From contig NZ_FUKN01000013.1 in assembly GCF_900163785.1 (NCBI RefSeq), positions 1 to 64,000 on the forward strand: DNA of 64,000 bases. Reading direction: 5' to 3'. Each line of letters starts with the position of its first letter. The first letter of the stretch is position 1. Below are positions 8,054-17,502 of this stretch, one piece after another. The notes under the pieces were generated by a model. That model saw only the letters and a program-made list of their open reading frames with translations, did not search any database and had not been told where the DNA came from. A program made the translations under genes and the position numbers. The DNA is from Psychrobacter sp. JB385. GTDB lineage: Bacteria > Pseudomonadota > Gammaproteobacteria > Pseudomonadales > Moraxellaceae.

Positions 8054-10141
8054 ATGAATAATAATATCGATCATACCGACCCAGCCAAAGACATGAATTC
8101 TGAGCGTGGTAATGGTGGTGAAACCCATCAGCGCGCAGGCGATGACACCAAAGTATTAACGACGCAGCAAGGCGTGCCTATTTCTGACAATCAAAACTCT
8201 CTAAAAGCAGGTTCACGTGGACCTACGTTGTTAGAGGATTTTGTACTGCGTGAAAAGATCAACCACTTTGACCATGAGCGTGTCCCTGAGCGTATCGTCC
8301 ATGCTCGCGGTAGTGCGGCACATGGCTATTTTGAGCTGACGGAATCATTAGAAGAGTATACAACGGCCAAAATCCTTACCGAGACTGGTAAACAAACGCC
8401 ACTTTTTACCCGTTTTTCGACCGTTGCTGGTAACAAAGGCTCAAAAGACACGCCACGTGACGTGCGCGGATTTTCTGTAAAAGTCTATACCGAAGAGGGA
8501 AACTGGGATATCGTTGGTAACAACATGCCAATCTTCTTTATCCAAGATGCGATTAAGTTTCCAGATTTGATTCATGCGGTTAAGCCTGAGCCAGATCGCG
8601 GATTCCCGCAAGCGGCATCTGCCCATGATACGTTTTGGGATTTTGTCTCATTGAGCCCTGAAACCATGCACAACTTAATCTGGCTGATGAGTGATCGTGG
8701 TCTGCCACGTAGCTTACGTATGATGGAAGGTTTTGGTATTCACAGCTATCGTTTGATTGATAAAGACGGTAAGAGCACTTTTGTACGTTTCCATTGGAAA
8801 CCCGTACTTGGCGTACAGTCAACCACATGGGACGAAGCCGTAAAAATCTCTGGCGCAGATCCTGATTATCATCGCCGCGACTTGTTTGAGTCAATTGATA
8901 ATGGCATGTATCCTGAGTGGGAGTTTGGCGTTCAGTTATTTACTGAAGAAGAAGCGAATAACTTCCCATTTGACCATTTAGACGCGACCAAGCTCATTCC
9001 AGAAGAGCTAGTACCGGTGAAAATTGTTGGTAAAATGGTCTTGAATCGCAATGTAGATAATTTCTTTGCCGAAACAGAGCAAGTGGCGTTCTGTCCATCG
9101 CACGTAGTACCAGGTATCGACTACAGTAATGATCCTCTGCTTCAAGGTCGTCTATTTAGCTACCTAGACACGCAGTTGTCGCGTCTTGGTTCGCCAAACT
9201 TTGCGCAGATTCCAATCAATGCGCCAAAATGTCCGTTTGCCAACAACCAGCAAGACGGTCACATGCAAATGCAAGTACCAAAAACGCGCGTGATGTATGA
9301 GCCACAAAGCCTTGATCCAAGCCGTCCACGTGAAAGCGAAAAACGCGGCTATGCTTCTTTCCAAGAGCAGATGGATGATGGCGTAAAAGGTCGTATCCGT
9401 GCCGAAAGCTTTGCTGACCATTACAGCCAGCCACGTATGTTCTACCGCAGCCAGACTGACGCAGGCAAGGCACACATTGCCTCCGCTTATGCCTTTGAGC
9501 TGGGTAAAGTAGATACCGCGCATGTACGCACGCGGATGCTGAGCCATCTGCCGCATATCGATGACGACTTGGCAAACCGTGTGGCAAGCGCGCTTGGTAT
9601 GGAACTGCCAGAGCCAGCAGACGCCGCCGCTCCTGTACAGGATCTTGGCACCTCAAAAGCGCTGCAAACCATCGGTATCTCACCAAAGAGTTTGAAAGGC
9701 CGCTTGGTCGGTATCTTGGTTGCTGAAGGCTCAAGCCATAGCGAAGTTGAGAAGTTTGAAACTGCCGCAAAAGAAGCGGGTGCAACCGTGAAAATCGTCG
9801 CGCCTAACAAAGAAGTGACGTTAGATGATGGTACGCACATTCAAGCGGACGAACGTCTTGCTGGTGGCCCGTCTGTGCTCTTTGACGCTGTGGTCAGTAT
9901 CATTATGCATCCACCAGCCAAAAAGCTGGCTATGGACAGCGCAGCGCTAGATTGGTTCAATGATGCTTATGCACATTGCAAAGCGATTGCTTATTGCCCT
10001 GCGACTGAAGAACACATCTTGAGCAAACTACCTATCGAAAAAGATGCGTTTGTAACGCCGCTTGATGATGTTGCTGGTTTTATCGAAAACGCTAAGACCC
10101 GTCTGTGGGAGCGTGAGCCAAAGGTACGTGACTTGGCGTAA
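8054..10141 (+). CDS. katE: Large-subunit catalase HPII
   Basis: The 695-residue protein is a clade 2 catalase that breaks hydrogen peroxide into water and oxygen. The catalytic histidine is H83 in [10 protein letters not shown], the distal asparagine is N156 in DIVGNNMP, and the heme ligand is Y370 in [12 protein letters not shown]. After the catalase core there is an extra C-terminal flavodoxin/DJ-1-like domain (about 555-695, from [14 protein letters not shown]), which separates HPII types from small catalases. The N-terminal hydrophilic extension is also typical. It is transcribed alone and ends in a hairpin. Cytoplasmic stress enzyme. Confidence 0.95.
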   Translation: MNNNIDHTDPAKDMNSERGNGGETHQRAGDDTKVLTTQQGVPISDNQNSLKAGSRGPTLLEDFVLREKINHFDHERVPERIVHARGSAAHGYFELTESLEEYTTAKILTETGKQTPLFTRFSTVAGNKGSKDTPRDVRGFSVKVYTEEGNWDIVGNNMPIFFIQDAIKFPDLIHAVKPEPDRGFPQAASAHDTFWDFVSLSPETMHNLIWLMSDRGLPRSLRMMEGFGIHSYRLIDKDGKSTFVRFHWKPVLGVQSTTWDEAVKISGADPDYHRRDLFESIDNGMYPEWEFGVQLFTEEEANNFPFDHLDATKLIPEELVPVKIVGKMVLNRNVDNFFAETEQVAFCPSHVVPGIDYSNDPLLQGRLFSYLDTQLSRLGSPNFAQIPINAPKCPFANNQQDGHMQMQVPKTRVMYEPQSLDPSRPRESEKRGYASFQEQMDDGVKGRIRAESFADHYSQPRMFYRSQTDAGKAHIASAYAFELGKVDTAHVRTRMLSHLPHIDDDLANRVASALGMELPEPADAAAPVQDLGTSKALQTIGISPKSLKGRLVGILVAEGSSHSEVEKFETAAKEAGATVKIVAPNKEVTLDDGTHIQADERLAGGPSVLFDAVVSIIMHPPAKKLAMDSAALDWFNDAYAHCKAIAYCPATEEHILSKLPIEKDAFVTPLDDVAGFIENAKTRLWEREPKVRDLA

Positions 10142-10185
10142 TTGATGGCGCAGGCTTTGAATATATAAAACATACTTGTGATATA

Positions 10186-10214
10186 AAAAACCCAGCCTAA
10201 GTGCTGGGTTTTTG
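10186..10214 (+). terminator. katE terminator
   Basis: AAAAACCCAGC and GCTGGGTTTTT form a perfect stem with a six-base loop and a T run, about 45 bases after the katE stop. Confidence 0.88.
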
Positions 10215-10407
10215 CTTTTATACGAGCAGAAAGCAATCCGTTATTAGATGGAAGGTTGAGTTTTAATAAGGTCTATTTATGATTATCTTTTTCACTAATG
10301 GATATATATAGTCACAAGCGTTCACTCAAAGTCGTTTTTTTTGAATTGGCGGACGTTATACTAAAGATCGATTATAAAATTGAATAAAACCTCATAATAG
10401 TAATTAT

Positions 10408-10430
10408 AAAGGAGGTGAGGGGTACCAATG
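10408..10430 (+). promoter_or_regulatory. Near-perfect Shine-Dalgarno before the MBL hydrolase
   Basis: AAAGGAGGTGA at 10408-10418 matches the anti-SD end of 16S rRNA over about ten bases and lies nine bases before ATG 10428. It fixes the start and suggests strong translation. Confidence 0.75.
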
Positions 10431-11213
10431 AGTTTATGCAGAATTGTACGTCTAGAAGGGTATATACAAAGCACCTACCTTGCGATATATCCAGACAAGA
10501 TCATGCTGCTGGACGGTGGCTGCCGTGCTGATGTGCCGATGGTGCTCGATTATATCAAATCCACATTGCAACGACCCATCACGGATTTAAAAGTCGTCGT
10601 CGTCACACACATGCATCCTGATCATGCTGGTGGCGCAAATAAGTACCGAGAAAAGACAGGCTGCCTGATTGTCTCCTCTGATAAAAAACATCAGTGGTAC
10701 GGCGGCATTGCTGGACGTGCCATGCACTTTATAGATATAAATCTTGCGTATTATGTGGCGAGACGTCAAGGGCGCTCATTTAAAAACTTATATTACCCAG
10801 CAAATCTAAAACCAGACATTACCGTGACCGATGGCGATTACGTGCCAAGGTTTGAGGAGTGGCAAGTATTAGAAACGCCGGGGCACACCGATAGGGATTT
10901 GTCCTTGTTTCATGTGCCAAGTCGACAAATATATACCGCTGATTTGATCATCAAGCTGCGGCACAAATTTGTGGCACCTTTTCCTATTTATGATCCCAAC
11001 GTCTATACTCAGTCACTGACCAAAGTCAAAGAGTTAAAGCCTTCTATGGTGATGATGGCGCATGGGCGTGAGCTGGCTATCGACGAGGCGACTTTTGATG
11101 GGCTTATTGTTGGCGCGCCCAAACATCCTCGTACGATCAAAGACACAATCAAACACAAGCTATTGTGGCGAAAAAGTAGAAACCGTCATGTTTTTAAACA
11201 AAATCGCAGATAA
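10428..11213 (+). CDS. MBL-fold metallo-hydrolase
   Basis: The 261-residue protein contains VVVTHMHPDHAGG, the HxHxDH zinc site of metallo-beta-lactamase-fold hydrolases. A histidine in LETPGHTDRDLSLF, an aspartate in IYTADLIIK and a late histidine in MMAHGREL complete a two-metal site. The fold covers many substrates (lactones, thioesters, phosphodiesters), and nothing here tells which. The basic C-terminal tail (IKHKLLWRKSRNRHVFKQNRR, residues 241-261) is unusual and could bind nucleic acid or membrane. The gene is monocistronic, with a very strong ribosome binding site. Confidence 0.8.
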   Translation: MSLCRIVRLEGYIQSTYLAIYPDKIMLLDGGCRADVPMVLDYIKSTLQRPITDLKVVVVTHMHPDHAGGANKYREKTGCLIVSSDKKHQWYGGIAGRAMHFIDINLAYYVARRQGRSFKNLYYPANLKPDITVTDGDYVPRFEEWQVLETPGHTDRDLSLFHVPSRQIYTADLIIKLRHKFVAPFPIYDPNVYTQSLTKVKELKPSMVMMAHGRELAIDEATFDGLIVGAPKHPRTIKDTIKHKLLWRKSRNRHVFKQNRR

Positions 11214-11227
11214 CAAAAAATAAAGTC

Positions 11228-11265
11228 AAAAAAAAGCCCCGTGACGATATTGTCATGGGGCTTTC
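11228..11265. terminator. Terminator between MBL gene and tRNA-Lys genes
   Basis: AAAGCCCCGTGAC and GTCATGGGGCTTT pair with one wobble around a six-base loop. On the minus strand the stem is followed by a run of nine Ts, so it mainly ends the tRNA-Lys transcript. It may also stop the MBL transcript from the other side. Confidence 0.8.
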
Positions 11266-11271
11266 TAAATA

Positions 11272-11347
11272 TGGTGGGCCGACCGCGACTCGAACGCGGG
11301 ACCAATTGATTAAAAGTCAACTGCTCTACCAACTGAGCTATCGGCCC
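11272..11347 (-). tRNA. tRNA-Lys (anticodon TTT), copy 2
   Basis: Read on the minus strand, this is a 76-base cloverleaf with the usual GGGCCGA acceptor start, the AGCTCAGTTGGTAGAGC D arm, the anticodon loop CTTTTAA (anticodon TTT), GGTTCGA-like T arm (GCGTTCGAGTCGC) and an encoded CCA end. It is identical to the copy at 11491-11566 and is transcribed after it. Confidence 0.95.
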
Positions 11348-11490
11348 TGAGAAGCATTAAAAACTTAGCTTCACAAGATAAATTTCCTTAAAGGCAAACT
11401 TATTAAAACTGGATACCTTAACGATATCTTTTAAACTTGTTAATCAACCACCGGATAGGGCAGAACGATTAATAAGCATCAAACTAAATA

Positions 11491-11566
11491 TGGTGGGCCG
11501 ACCGCGACTCGAACGCGGGACCAATTGATTAAAAGTCAACTGCTCTACCAACTGAGCTATCGGCCC
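11491..11566 (-). tRNA. tRNA-Lys (anticodon TTT), copy 1
   Basis: Same 76-base sequence as the copy at 11272-11347, with an encoded CCA and anticodon TTT. The duplicated unit is 219 bp and includes about 55 bases of nearly identical upstream flank, so the pair arose by a recent tandem duplication. Confidence 0.95.
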
Positions 11567-11888
11567 TGAGAAGCATTAAACATTAGCTTCACAAGATAAA
11601 TTTCCTTAAAGGCAAATTTATTAAAATAAGACATCTAATACATGTCTTAAAACTTAATGCTTTACATATTGAGCTGTCAATAATAAAAGAGACATTAAGC
11701 TTTTATCATCGTTTTGAGAATTTGTATCCCTAAACGTGAGAGCACATTATATATATAATTCTGACAATTGCAACCCTGCATCGTAAAAAAAGTGCAATTC
11801 TTACGTAAAAAGCCCAATTTTTCTAGAATTTTATAAATATGCGTATTTTGACTCCCATTTTGAGCAAAAACACGCTCTTGATTGGTTA
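11567..11888. other. Intergenic leader of the tRNA-Lys pair
   Basis: This 322-bp stretch between the tRNA genes and macB is very AT-rich. Its first 55 bases repeat the flank found between the two tRNA genes. It holds a plausible minus-strand promoter but no convincing gene. Confidence 0.55.
11746..11773 (-). promoter_or_regulatory. Putative promoter for the tRNA-Lys genes
   Basis: On the minus strand TTGCAA (11773-11768) and TATAAT (11751-11746) are separated by 16 bases. The -10 is a consensus match. The distance to the first tRNA is about 180 bases, which is long, so a nearer promoter is also possible. Confidence 0.35.
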
Positions 11889-13886
11889 TTAATCTCTAGA
11901 GAGTGCTTCAACAGGATCTAGTTTTGCGGCATTGCGGGCGGGCAAGAAGCCAAAAACCACGCCAATGAGTGTCGAGCAAACAAAAGCTGCGATGATGGAG
12001 GTCATTGAATAAATCACTTTGAAACTATCGCCACCCACACGGTTGATCAATTCGCCAATAGCGAATGCCATCCCAATACCAATTAGTCCTCCTAGGACAC
12101 AGACCAAAACGGCTTCGATCAAAAACTGCTGCATGATATCGCTTTGGCGTGCGCCAACCGCCATACGTACACCAATCTCATTGGTACGCTCGGTCACGGA
12201 TACCAGCATGATGTTCATGACGCCAATACCACCGACTACTAATGAGATAATGGCAATAGAGGATATCAAGAGCGTCATGGCGGTTGTGGTAGACTCAATG
12301 GTTTGGCGAATAGAGTCTGAATTACGTATGCGAAAATCATCCGTACCGTGGCGACTTTCCATCAACTGATAGATGGCAGACTCAGCGGCTGAAGAAGATA
12401 TCTTGTCATCAATGAGCGCGACGAAGCTTTCAATATTATCACTGCCTTTGATGCGTGACATCATGGTGGTATAGGGCATATATAATGTCGGGGTGTCGAC
12501 CTCGCCGCCGAACCCACTGTTGTTGGGCTCAAGCACACCAATCACTCGTCCCGGTACGCTACCAATCAATACCACTTCACCAATAGGATCAGCATCATTT
12601 GGAAAAAAAGTGTTTTTGGCATTGTCATCAATAATGATGTCTTGCGTACGACGTAAAATGCTTTGATCATCAAAGCCTTGACCTTGCGCCAGTGTCTCGC
12701 CACTGACGCTCAGATAGTCTTGTCCGACACCACTAATACTTGCAGCCTCTTGTATGTTGCGATAGCGCACATTCATATTGGCGTCAAGTTGAGGACTGAC
12801 ACTAATGACGTAAGGTTGGTCTTCGACTGCCTGAGCGTCTTGTGGGGTCAAATTCTCATCGTTGTATTGTCGCCTTGGGTCACCATAAGGATACCCATCA
12901 CGAACGGTAATTGTATTGGTACCAAGTGAGCTAATATTGGTGAGGATTTGTGCTTGTGAGCCTTTACCCAGACCCACGACGGATACCACTGAAGCAATAC
13001 CGATGATAATACCAAGCATGGTAAGCAAGGTACGCATTTTATGGGCACGCATGGCCAGTAGTGACATTTTAAACGCTTCAAGCAAACGATCGATAAAGCT
13101 GCTAAAAACACTCTTGCGATTGTTGTCTAAGATAGGCGCGGGTTGAGTGGTCGTTGATTTATAATGATCGTTTTTATAGTCTGCAATCACATAACCATCT
13201 TTTAGCTCAATCACACGCTCAGCTTGGGCAGCGAGGCCTGGGTCATGAGTCACCATGATGATGGTATGACCTTGAGCGTTTAGGTCATATAGGATTTTCA
13301 TCACATCTTCGCCAGACTTGCTGTCAAGCGCCCCTGTGGGTTCATCGGCTAAGATGATATCGCCCCCATTCATGAGCGCCCGTGCAATGGACACACGCTG
13401 CTGCTGTCCACCTGAGAGTTGGTTAGGACGATTATTTACTTTTGCGCCCAAACCCAAATCTGCTAATAGTTTTTCAGCACGCTCACTACGGGCTTGTCCA
13501 TCCATACCCGCATAAACGGCAGGGACAGAGACATTGTCTCGAGCACTGATATCGCCAAGCAAATGATAACGCTGAAAAATAAAACCAAAATGCTCACGGC
13601 GTAGCTTAGCCAACTCATCAGCGTCTAAGCGACTGACTGACTGACCATAAATTTTATATTCACCAGCAGTCGCTTGATCTAAGCAGCCAAGAATATTCAT
13701 CAGGGTTGACTTACCTGAACCTGACTGACCGATGATAGCAACCATTTCACCTTGGTTGATGGTCAGATCGATATCATGGAGCACCCGAATGGTTTGTTCA
13801 CCAGCTTTGAACTCTCGTATCAATCCTTTGACCTGCATCAATGGAGTATCTGCTGCGGTAGTAGGGCTGGACTCTTTGCTATTCAT
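11889..13886 (-). CDS. macB: MacB-type ABC transporter, fused ATPase and permease
   Basis: The 665-residue protein joins an N-terminal ABC ATPase to a MacB-type permease. The ATPase shows Walker A GQSGSGKST, the signature LSGGQQQRVSIA and Walker B IILADEPTGALD. The permease has a first membrane helix (MRTLLTMLGIIIGIASVVSV), a large periplasmic domain, and three C-terminal helices. With MacA and an outer-membrane channel it exports macrolides or other substrates from the periplasm. The open frame reaches a TTG at 13907, but ATG 13886 (MNSKESS) is a better start. It lies 97 bases downstream of macA. No channel gene is next to it. Confidence 0.9.
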   Translation of the reverse strand: MNSKESSPTTAADTPLMQVKGLIREFKAGEQTIRVLHDIDLTINQGEMVAIIGQSGSGKSTLMNILGCLDQATAGEYKIYGQSVSRLDADELAKLRREHFGFIFQRYHLLGDISARDNVSVPAVYAGMDGQARSERAEKLLADLGLGAKVNNRPNQLSGGQQQRVSIARALMNGGDIILADEPTGALDSKSGEDVMKILYDLNAQGHTIIMVTHDPGLAAQAERVIELKDGYVIADYKNDHYKSTTTQPAPILDNNRKSVFSSFIDRLLEAFKMSLLAMRAHKMRTLLTMLGIIIGIASVVSVVGLGKGSQAQILTNISSLGTNTITVRDGYPYGDPRRQYNDENLTPQDAQAVEDQPYVISVSPQLDANMNVRYRNIQEAASISGVGQDYLSVSGETLAQGQGFDDQSILRRTQDIIIDDNAKNTFFPNDADPIGEVVLIGSVPGRVIGVLEPNNSGFGGEVDTPTLYMPYTTMMSRIKGSDNIESFVALIDDKISSSAAESAIYQLMESRHGTDDFRIRNSDSIRQTIESTTTAMTLLISSIAIISLVVGGIGVMNIMLVSVTERTNEIGVRMAVGARQSDIMQQFLIEAVLVCVLGGLIGIGMAFAIGELINRVGGDSFKVIYSMTSIIAAFVCSTLIGVVFGFLPARNAAKLDPVEALSRD

Positions 13887-13983
13887 TTGCGATGCTGCCT
13901 GTATCAATGCTGCTTATATAATTGCTCTTATCGCAAGTCATGTGCTTGGCGATGAAGATTGGTACCAAATGCTTCTCTAGGTA

Positions 13984-15315
13984 TTAAAACCCTCTCATGC
14001 CTCTACCGCCTTGTTGCTTTTTTTGTCCTTCTTCTCCCAATATCACCTCATCGCCTTGATTTAAACCACTTAGAATCTGTACGCTAACCCGGTTATTAAT
14101 ACCTGTTGTTACGGTTTGCTCGACTACTTGACCATCCGCTTTGAGCACGCGTACCATCGCCGTTTTGGTATTAGGATCTGTATTGGCGTCACGAGACTTA
14201 TTGGTTTTACTGACAGGTTGTAGGGCCGCTGCTGGTATAAGGAGGGCGTCTTTTGCTTGATCGATGACAATATAAACCTGCGCTGTCATGTCAATACGAA
14301 AACGTCGTTCAGTATTTGGCACTTCGATATAACCAACATAATAAATAGCAGAGTCGGTTGAGCTGGTATCACTGATGACTTCAGGAGCAGGTTCGACAGC
14401 TTTTAGGACAGAGTCAAACTTTTGATCGGGGTTACCAATAATATTAAAATAAACGGGCATACCAGCGTTGACGTTGATGACGTCAGCTTCTGATATTTGA
14501 GCATTGATTCTCACCGTGGACAAGTCGGCCAAGGTCACGATAGTCGGTGCAGTTTGGTTGGCGTTAACGGTCGTGCCTTGCTCTGTGGTAATTGAGACGA
14601 CAGTGCCTGACATAGGCGCACGGATGGTGGTATAGCTAAGGTCTTCTTCAGCTGTATTGACGTTGGTCTGTGATTTGCGCAAAGCTGCTTCTTGGCTGTT
14701 GATATTGGCCTCAGTCGTTGCAATTGCAGCTTTGGCAGTATCGATAGCAGCAAGGGCATTGGCTACCGCAGCCTTGGCTGTCTCTACGCTGGTTGCTTGA
14801 GTGTCATATTCTTGCTGAGAAATCGCGTTAATGGCGACCAAAGATTTCAAACGAGTAAAGTCCGACTGCGCTTGTTTGAGCTCAGACTGGCGGCTGGCAA
14901 GATCGGCATAAGCACTTTTTAAGCTGGCCTGCCGGCTCAAAGATTCGGCCTTAGCGCTTTGTATGGCGGCCACGCTTTGCTCGAGACTGGCTTGCTCGTT
15001 ACTTAGATTGTTCTTTTGCGTGACTTGATCGATTTGGGCAATCAAATCGCCTTGCTGCACCTCATCACCAACGTCCACATAAAGACGTTTTACTTCACCT
15101 GAGACTTGAGCACCAACATCAACCGTGTTCAGGGCTTTGACCTTACCAGACGCCATGACATTGTTTTCGATATCACCAATCTCAGCCGTTGCTGTCAAAT
15201 AATTGGGCGTGACTTCTTTTGGTTTTAAGAAATGATAAGCCAAGGCCGCGAGTGCTATGACAATTAAGGCGATAACCCCCCATTTAATAGCAGATTTTTT
15301 GCTCATTTTGCGCAT
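13984..15315 (-). CDS. macA: MacA-type periplasmic adaptor (HlyD family)
   Basis: The 443-residue protein has an N-terminal membrane anchor (WGVIALIVIALAALAYHFL), then a lipoyl-like half (VMASGKVKALNTVDVGAQVSG), a long coiled coil (about residues 95-215, rich in alanine, glutamine and serine), and the second lipoyl half (RAPMSGTVVSI). A beta-barrel and membrane-proximal region follow. These are the parts of an adaptor that links MacB to a TolC-like channel. The C-terminus ends in a glycine- and glutamine-rich tail. It is the first gene of a macA-macB operon. The ATG at 15315 is preferred, with a second ATG three codons in. Confidence 0.9.
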   Translation of the reverse strand: MRKMSKKSAIKWGVIALIVIALAALAYHFLKPKEVTPNYLTATAEIGDIENNVMASGKVKALNTVDVGAQVSGEVKRLYVDVGDEVQQGDLIAQIDQVTQKNNLSNEQASLEQSVAAIQSAKAESLSRQASLKSAYADLASRQSELKQAQSDFTRLKSLVAINAISQQEYDTQATSVETAKAAVANALAAIDTAKAAIATTEANINSQEAALRKSQTNVNTAEEDLSYTTIRAPMSGTVVSITTEQGTTVNANQTAPTIVTLADLSTVRINAQISEADVINVNAGMPVYFNIIGNPDQKFDSVLKAVEPAPEVISDTSSTDSAIYYVGYIEVPNTERRFRIDMTAQVYIVIDQAKDALLIPAAALQPVSKTNKSRDANTDPNTKTAMVRVLKADGQVVEQTVTTGINNRVSVQILSGLNQGDEVILGEEGQKKQQGGRGMRGF

Positions 15316-15571
15316 AACAACAGTCCAATCACAATTAAATCAAATGTAGCTATAGTAGAGGCTTCATCAGTAAAAGGGAATGGGAATTAGTTTAAGAAAG
15401 GTTAAGGTAACGTGAGACAAGGTAAGGATGTAGTGGCAAAACAGGCGTCAAGTAGCCAATTGCCGTAAACATTTAGGAAAAATAATATTTGTGTAGGCGC
15501 GATGATGAGAAGAAAGGTTGTACAAGAGAGTCAGTAAATACTCAAAGTCAGCAAGAGGAGTAAAAGGAAGT

Positions 15572-16648
15572 TTATCTTGTGATAAACAAACGCTTTCCAG
15601 CCAGCTCAAGTGCGGTTTGCAGTAGTAATTCCCATGCAGGCTGGCGAATAAGTCCTTTAATAGCTTGGTCACAACGATAAAGTAAGGCGGGCCACTCGGC
15701 AGTTCGTACTTTTGATTGCCTACGACAGGCCTGCTGATACAATCCCTGTTTACTACGCCAAATGCCAAGCGCTTGCGGGTCTTGTCCATCCATCAATTGT
15801 ATGATTTGACGCATGTCTTTACTGATTGCCCATAACACCAAAGTCGTTGGTTCATCTGTGGCTTTAAGCTGAAACATAATCTTTGCCACCTGAGCGCTGT
15901 TGCCCATCAGCATGGCGTCTGATAAATCAAACACGCTAAACTGGGCATCACTGACCAAGGCCGCTTGTAGATCATTTATGTCCAGCGCGACACTGGTATC
16001 AGACGGGTGCGATGTACGACTGGTTTGCACAGTGTTTTCATTTTGACTGACAAGTTGCGGTGCAAACAAATAAGACAGCCGCCACAAGGTTTGGTAAGCG
16101 CTCAACAGATGATGCTCAGTATGGGACATAAGCAGCTGCCATGCTTCTTGTGACAAGCGTAATCCAAATTGCTGGGCTTGTATTTGTAAAAGCTGTTGTC
16201 GCTGCTGTTCGTTGTATAAATTACAGTCGATCACGTGACCATATTGAGCAAATGGCGCAAACCATTTGCTACTTTGACTGCGTTTGTCTTGCTTTGGTGT
16301 TAGCCATAACACGCTATGAGTATGGGCGCCCGTTTGCGCCTCTTGGGCAAAACGCTCTAACGCCTCAATCACTGCTTTATCTGGTTTATGATTGCCAGTC
16401 ACAATCAACGCACTGGCATCATCAAATAGGGATTGACTGCCAAGCTCTGACAATACCTCTTGCCAACTCTTGACTGATATCAGCTCGATACGTTTGACGG
16501 CGTAGTTTTGCGCTCGCCAGTGTGGCCGTAACGCATCAATAAGCCATTGACTCAATAGCGGCTCATCTCCATGAGCCAGCCACAAGCCTGCTACCACAAC
16601 AGAAGAGTGTAGTAGTTTTGGATAGGCTTGTATAAAGGTATCTTGCAT
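15572..16648 (-). CDS. holA: DNA polymerase III delta subunit
   Basis: The 358-residue product follows lptE, the usual place for holA. It begins with a delta-type P-loop-like region (GLWLAHGDEPLLSQWLIDALR), where the conserved GDEP is seen. LFDDASALIVTGNHKPDKAVIEAL and the C-terminal ALVSDAQFSVFDLSDAMLMGN block match delta subunits. Delta opens the sliding clamp within the clamp loader. The start is 42 bases after the lptE stop, so the genes are cotranscribed. Confidence 0.9.
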   Translation of the reverse strand: MQDTFIQAYPKLLHSSVVVAGLWLAHGDEPLLSQWLIDALRPHWRAQNYAVKRIELISVKSWQEVLSELGSQSLFDDASALIVTGNHKPDKAVIEALERFAQEAQTGAHTHSVLWLTPKQDKRSQSSKWFAPFAQYGHVIDCNLYNEQQRQQLLQIQAQQFGLRLSQEAWQLLMSHTEHHLLSAYQTLWRLSYLFAPQLVSQNENTVQTSRTSHPSDTSVALDINDLQAALVSDAQFSVFDLSDAMLMGNSAQVAKIMFQLKATDEPTTLVLWAISKDMRQIIQLMDGQDPQALGIWRSKQGLYQQACRRQSKVRTAEWPALLYRCDQAIKGLIRQPAWELLLQTALELAGKRLFITR

Positions 16649-16689
16649 AGAGTAGAGAGACGCAGGTTAAGAAAAATGAACGTGAGACG

Positions 16690-17409
16690 TTAAGGGGTTG
16701 GCACCACAACGGTTGTTGAGCCTACATTATTACTAACGGGTATTGGTTTGCTAGCACCGTTTGAGGTCACTTTAGGTAAAGAGATGGCGACATATTGATC
16801 CGTGATGCGGCGTGCCAGACTGTCATAGAGCCAATCACGAATCTGATCACCCTGTAGATCGTCTGTACTGACCGAGGCTTCATTATACTGATAGCTACGC
16901 TCAACTTGAATCGGGTTGGTTAAGGTAACGGGTTTGCCATTTTCAGTCGTTTGGTAAGTGACATTGGCTGATAATACCAAGCGTATTTCTGTCAAAACAC
17001 CCACCAGCTCATAACGTTTAAAGCGCACGTTACTGATATTGATGGCGGCAATTGGATCAGTATTGACGTTTTTATTATTCGCCATCACATCAGATACCGT
17101 CATGTTATCAATAACCTCGACACCTAACGTTTCTAGACGATGCGTCAACGGCAGTTTGAGAGGAAACGAGATTCTATTGTCCTCAATAATCACTGCTGTT
17201 TTGGCGGCATCAAACAACATTGGAGAATCATAACCACGAAGCTGAAAACCGCAGCCACTAAGCCCAGCGGTTGCACCAACGACACCAAACATCGGCAAGG
17301 CAGCAAGTAGGGCGGCTGCCAGCTTCTGTTTGCTTGATGATTTGGCAAGATGGGCGGGTGCGCTCAATTTGATATGAGGTGACTGCCCAGCTCTCTGCTT
17401 ATACCACAT
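16690..17409 (-). CDS. lptE: LPS-assembly lipoprotein LptE
   Basis: The 239-residue protein has a lipobox LSGC with the lipidated cysteine at residue 53, followed by GFQLRGYD, the typical mature start of LptE. LptE plugs the LptD barrel in the outer membrane and helps insert lipopolysaccharide. The signal region is longer than usual, with about 25 hydrophilic residues before the hydrophobic stretch. There is no nearer ATG before residue 40, so the start may be a GTG or TTG inside. It is located between leuS and holA, as in other gammaproteobacteria. Confidence 0.88.
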   Translation of the reverse strand: MWYKQRAGQSPHIKLSAPAHLAKSSSKQKLAAALLAALPMFGVVGATAGLSGCGFQLRGYDSPMLFDAAKTAVIIEDNRISFPLKLPLTHRLETLGVEVIDNMTVSDVMANNKNVNTDPIAAINISNVRFKRYELVGVLTEIRLVLSANVTYQTTENGKPVTLTNPIQVERSYQYNEASVSTDDLQGDQIRDWLYDSLARRITDQYVAISLPKVTSNGASKPIPVSNNVGSTTVVVPTP

Positions 17410-17502
17410 AATCGCTATCCTTAAATGTTAAGAAGGCTTAGAGAGCCAAGGCTAAAATACTCAGCTCAATGTGCTTATTTTACAGTACTCAATTTAAAGC
17501 AC

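Noticed and set aside
9216-9785. 189-codon frame opposite katE
   Set aside because: It lies on the reverse strand of a well-conserved catalase, has an odd composition (many R, Q, L), and is a mirror of GC-rich codons.
11600-11745. Degenerate third tRNA in the tRNA-Lys leader
   Set aside because: The sequence is AT-rich with no cloverleaf arms and no TTCGA-like T loop.
15448-15789. 113-codon minus-strand frame overlapping holA
   Set aside because: Overlaps the 3' part of holA in another frame with no own signals.
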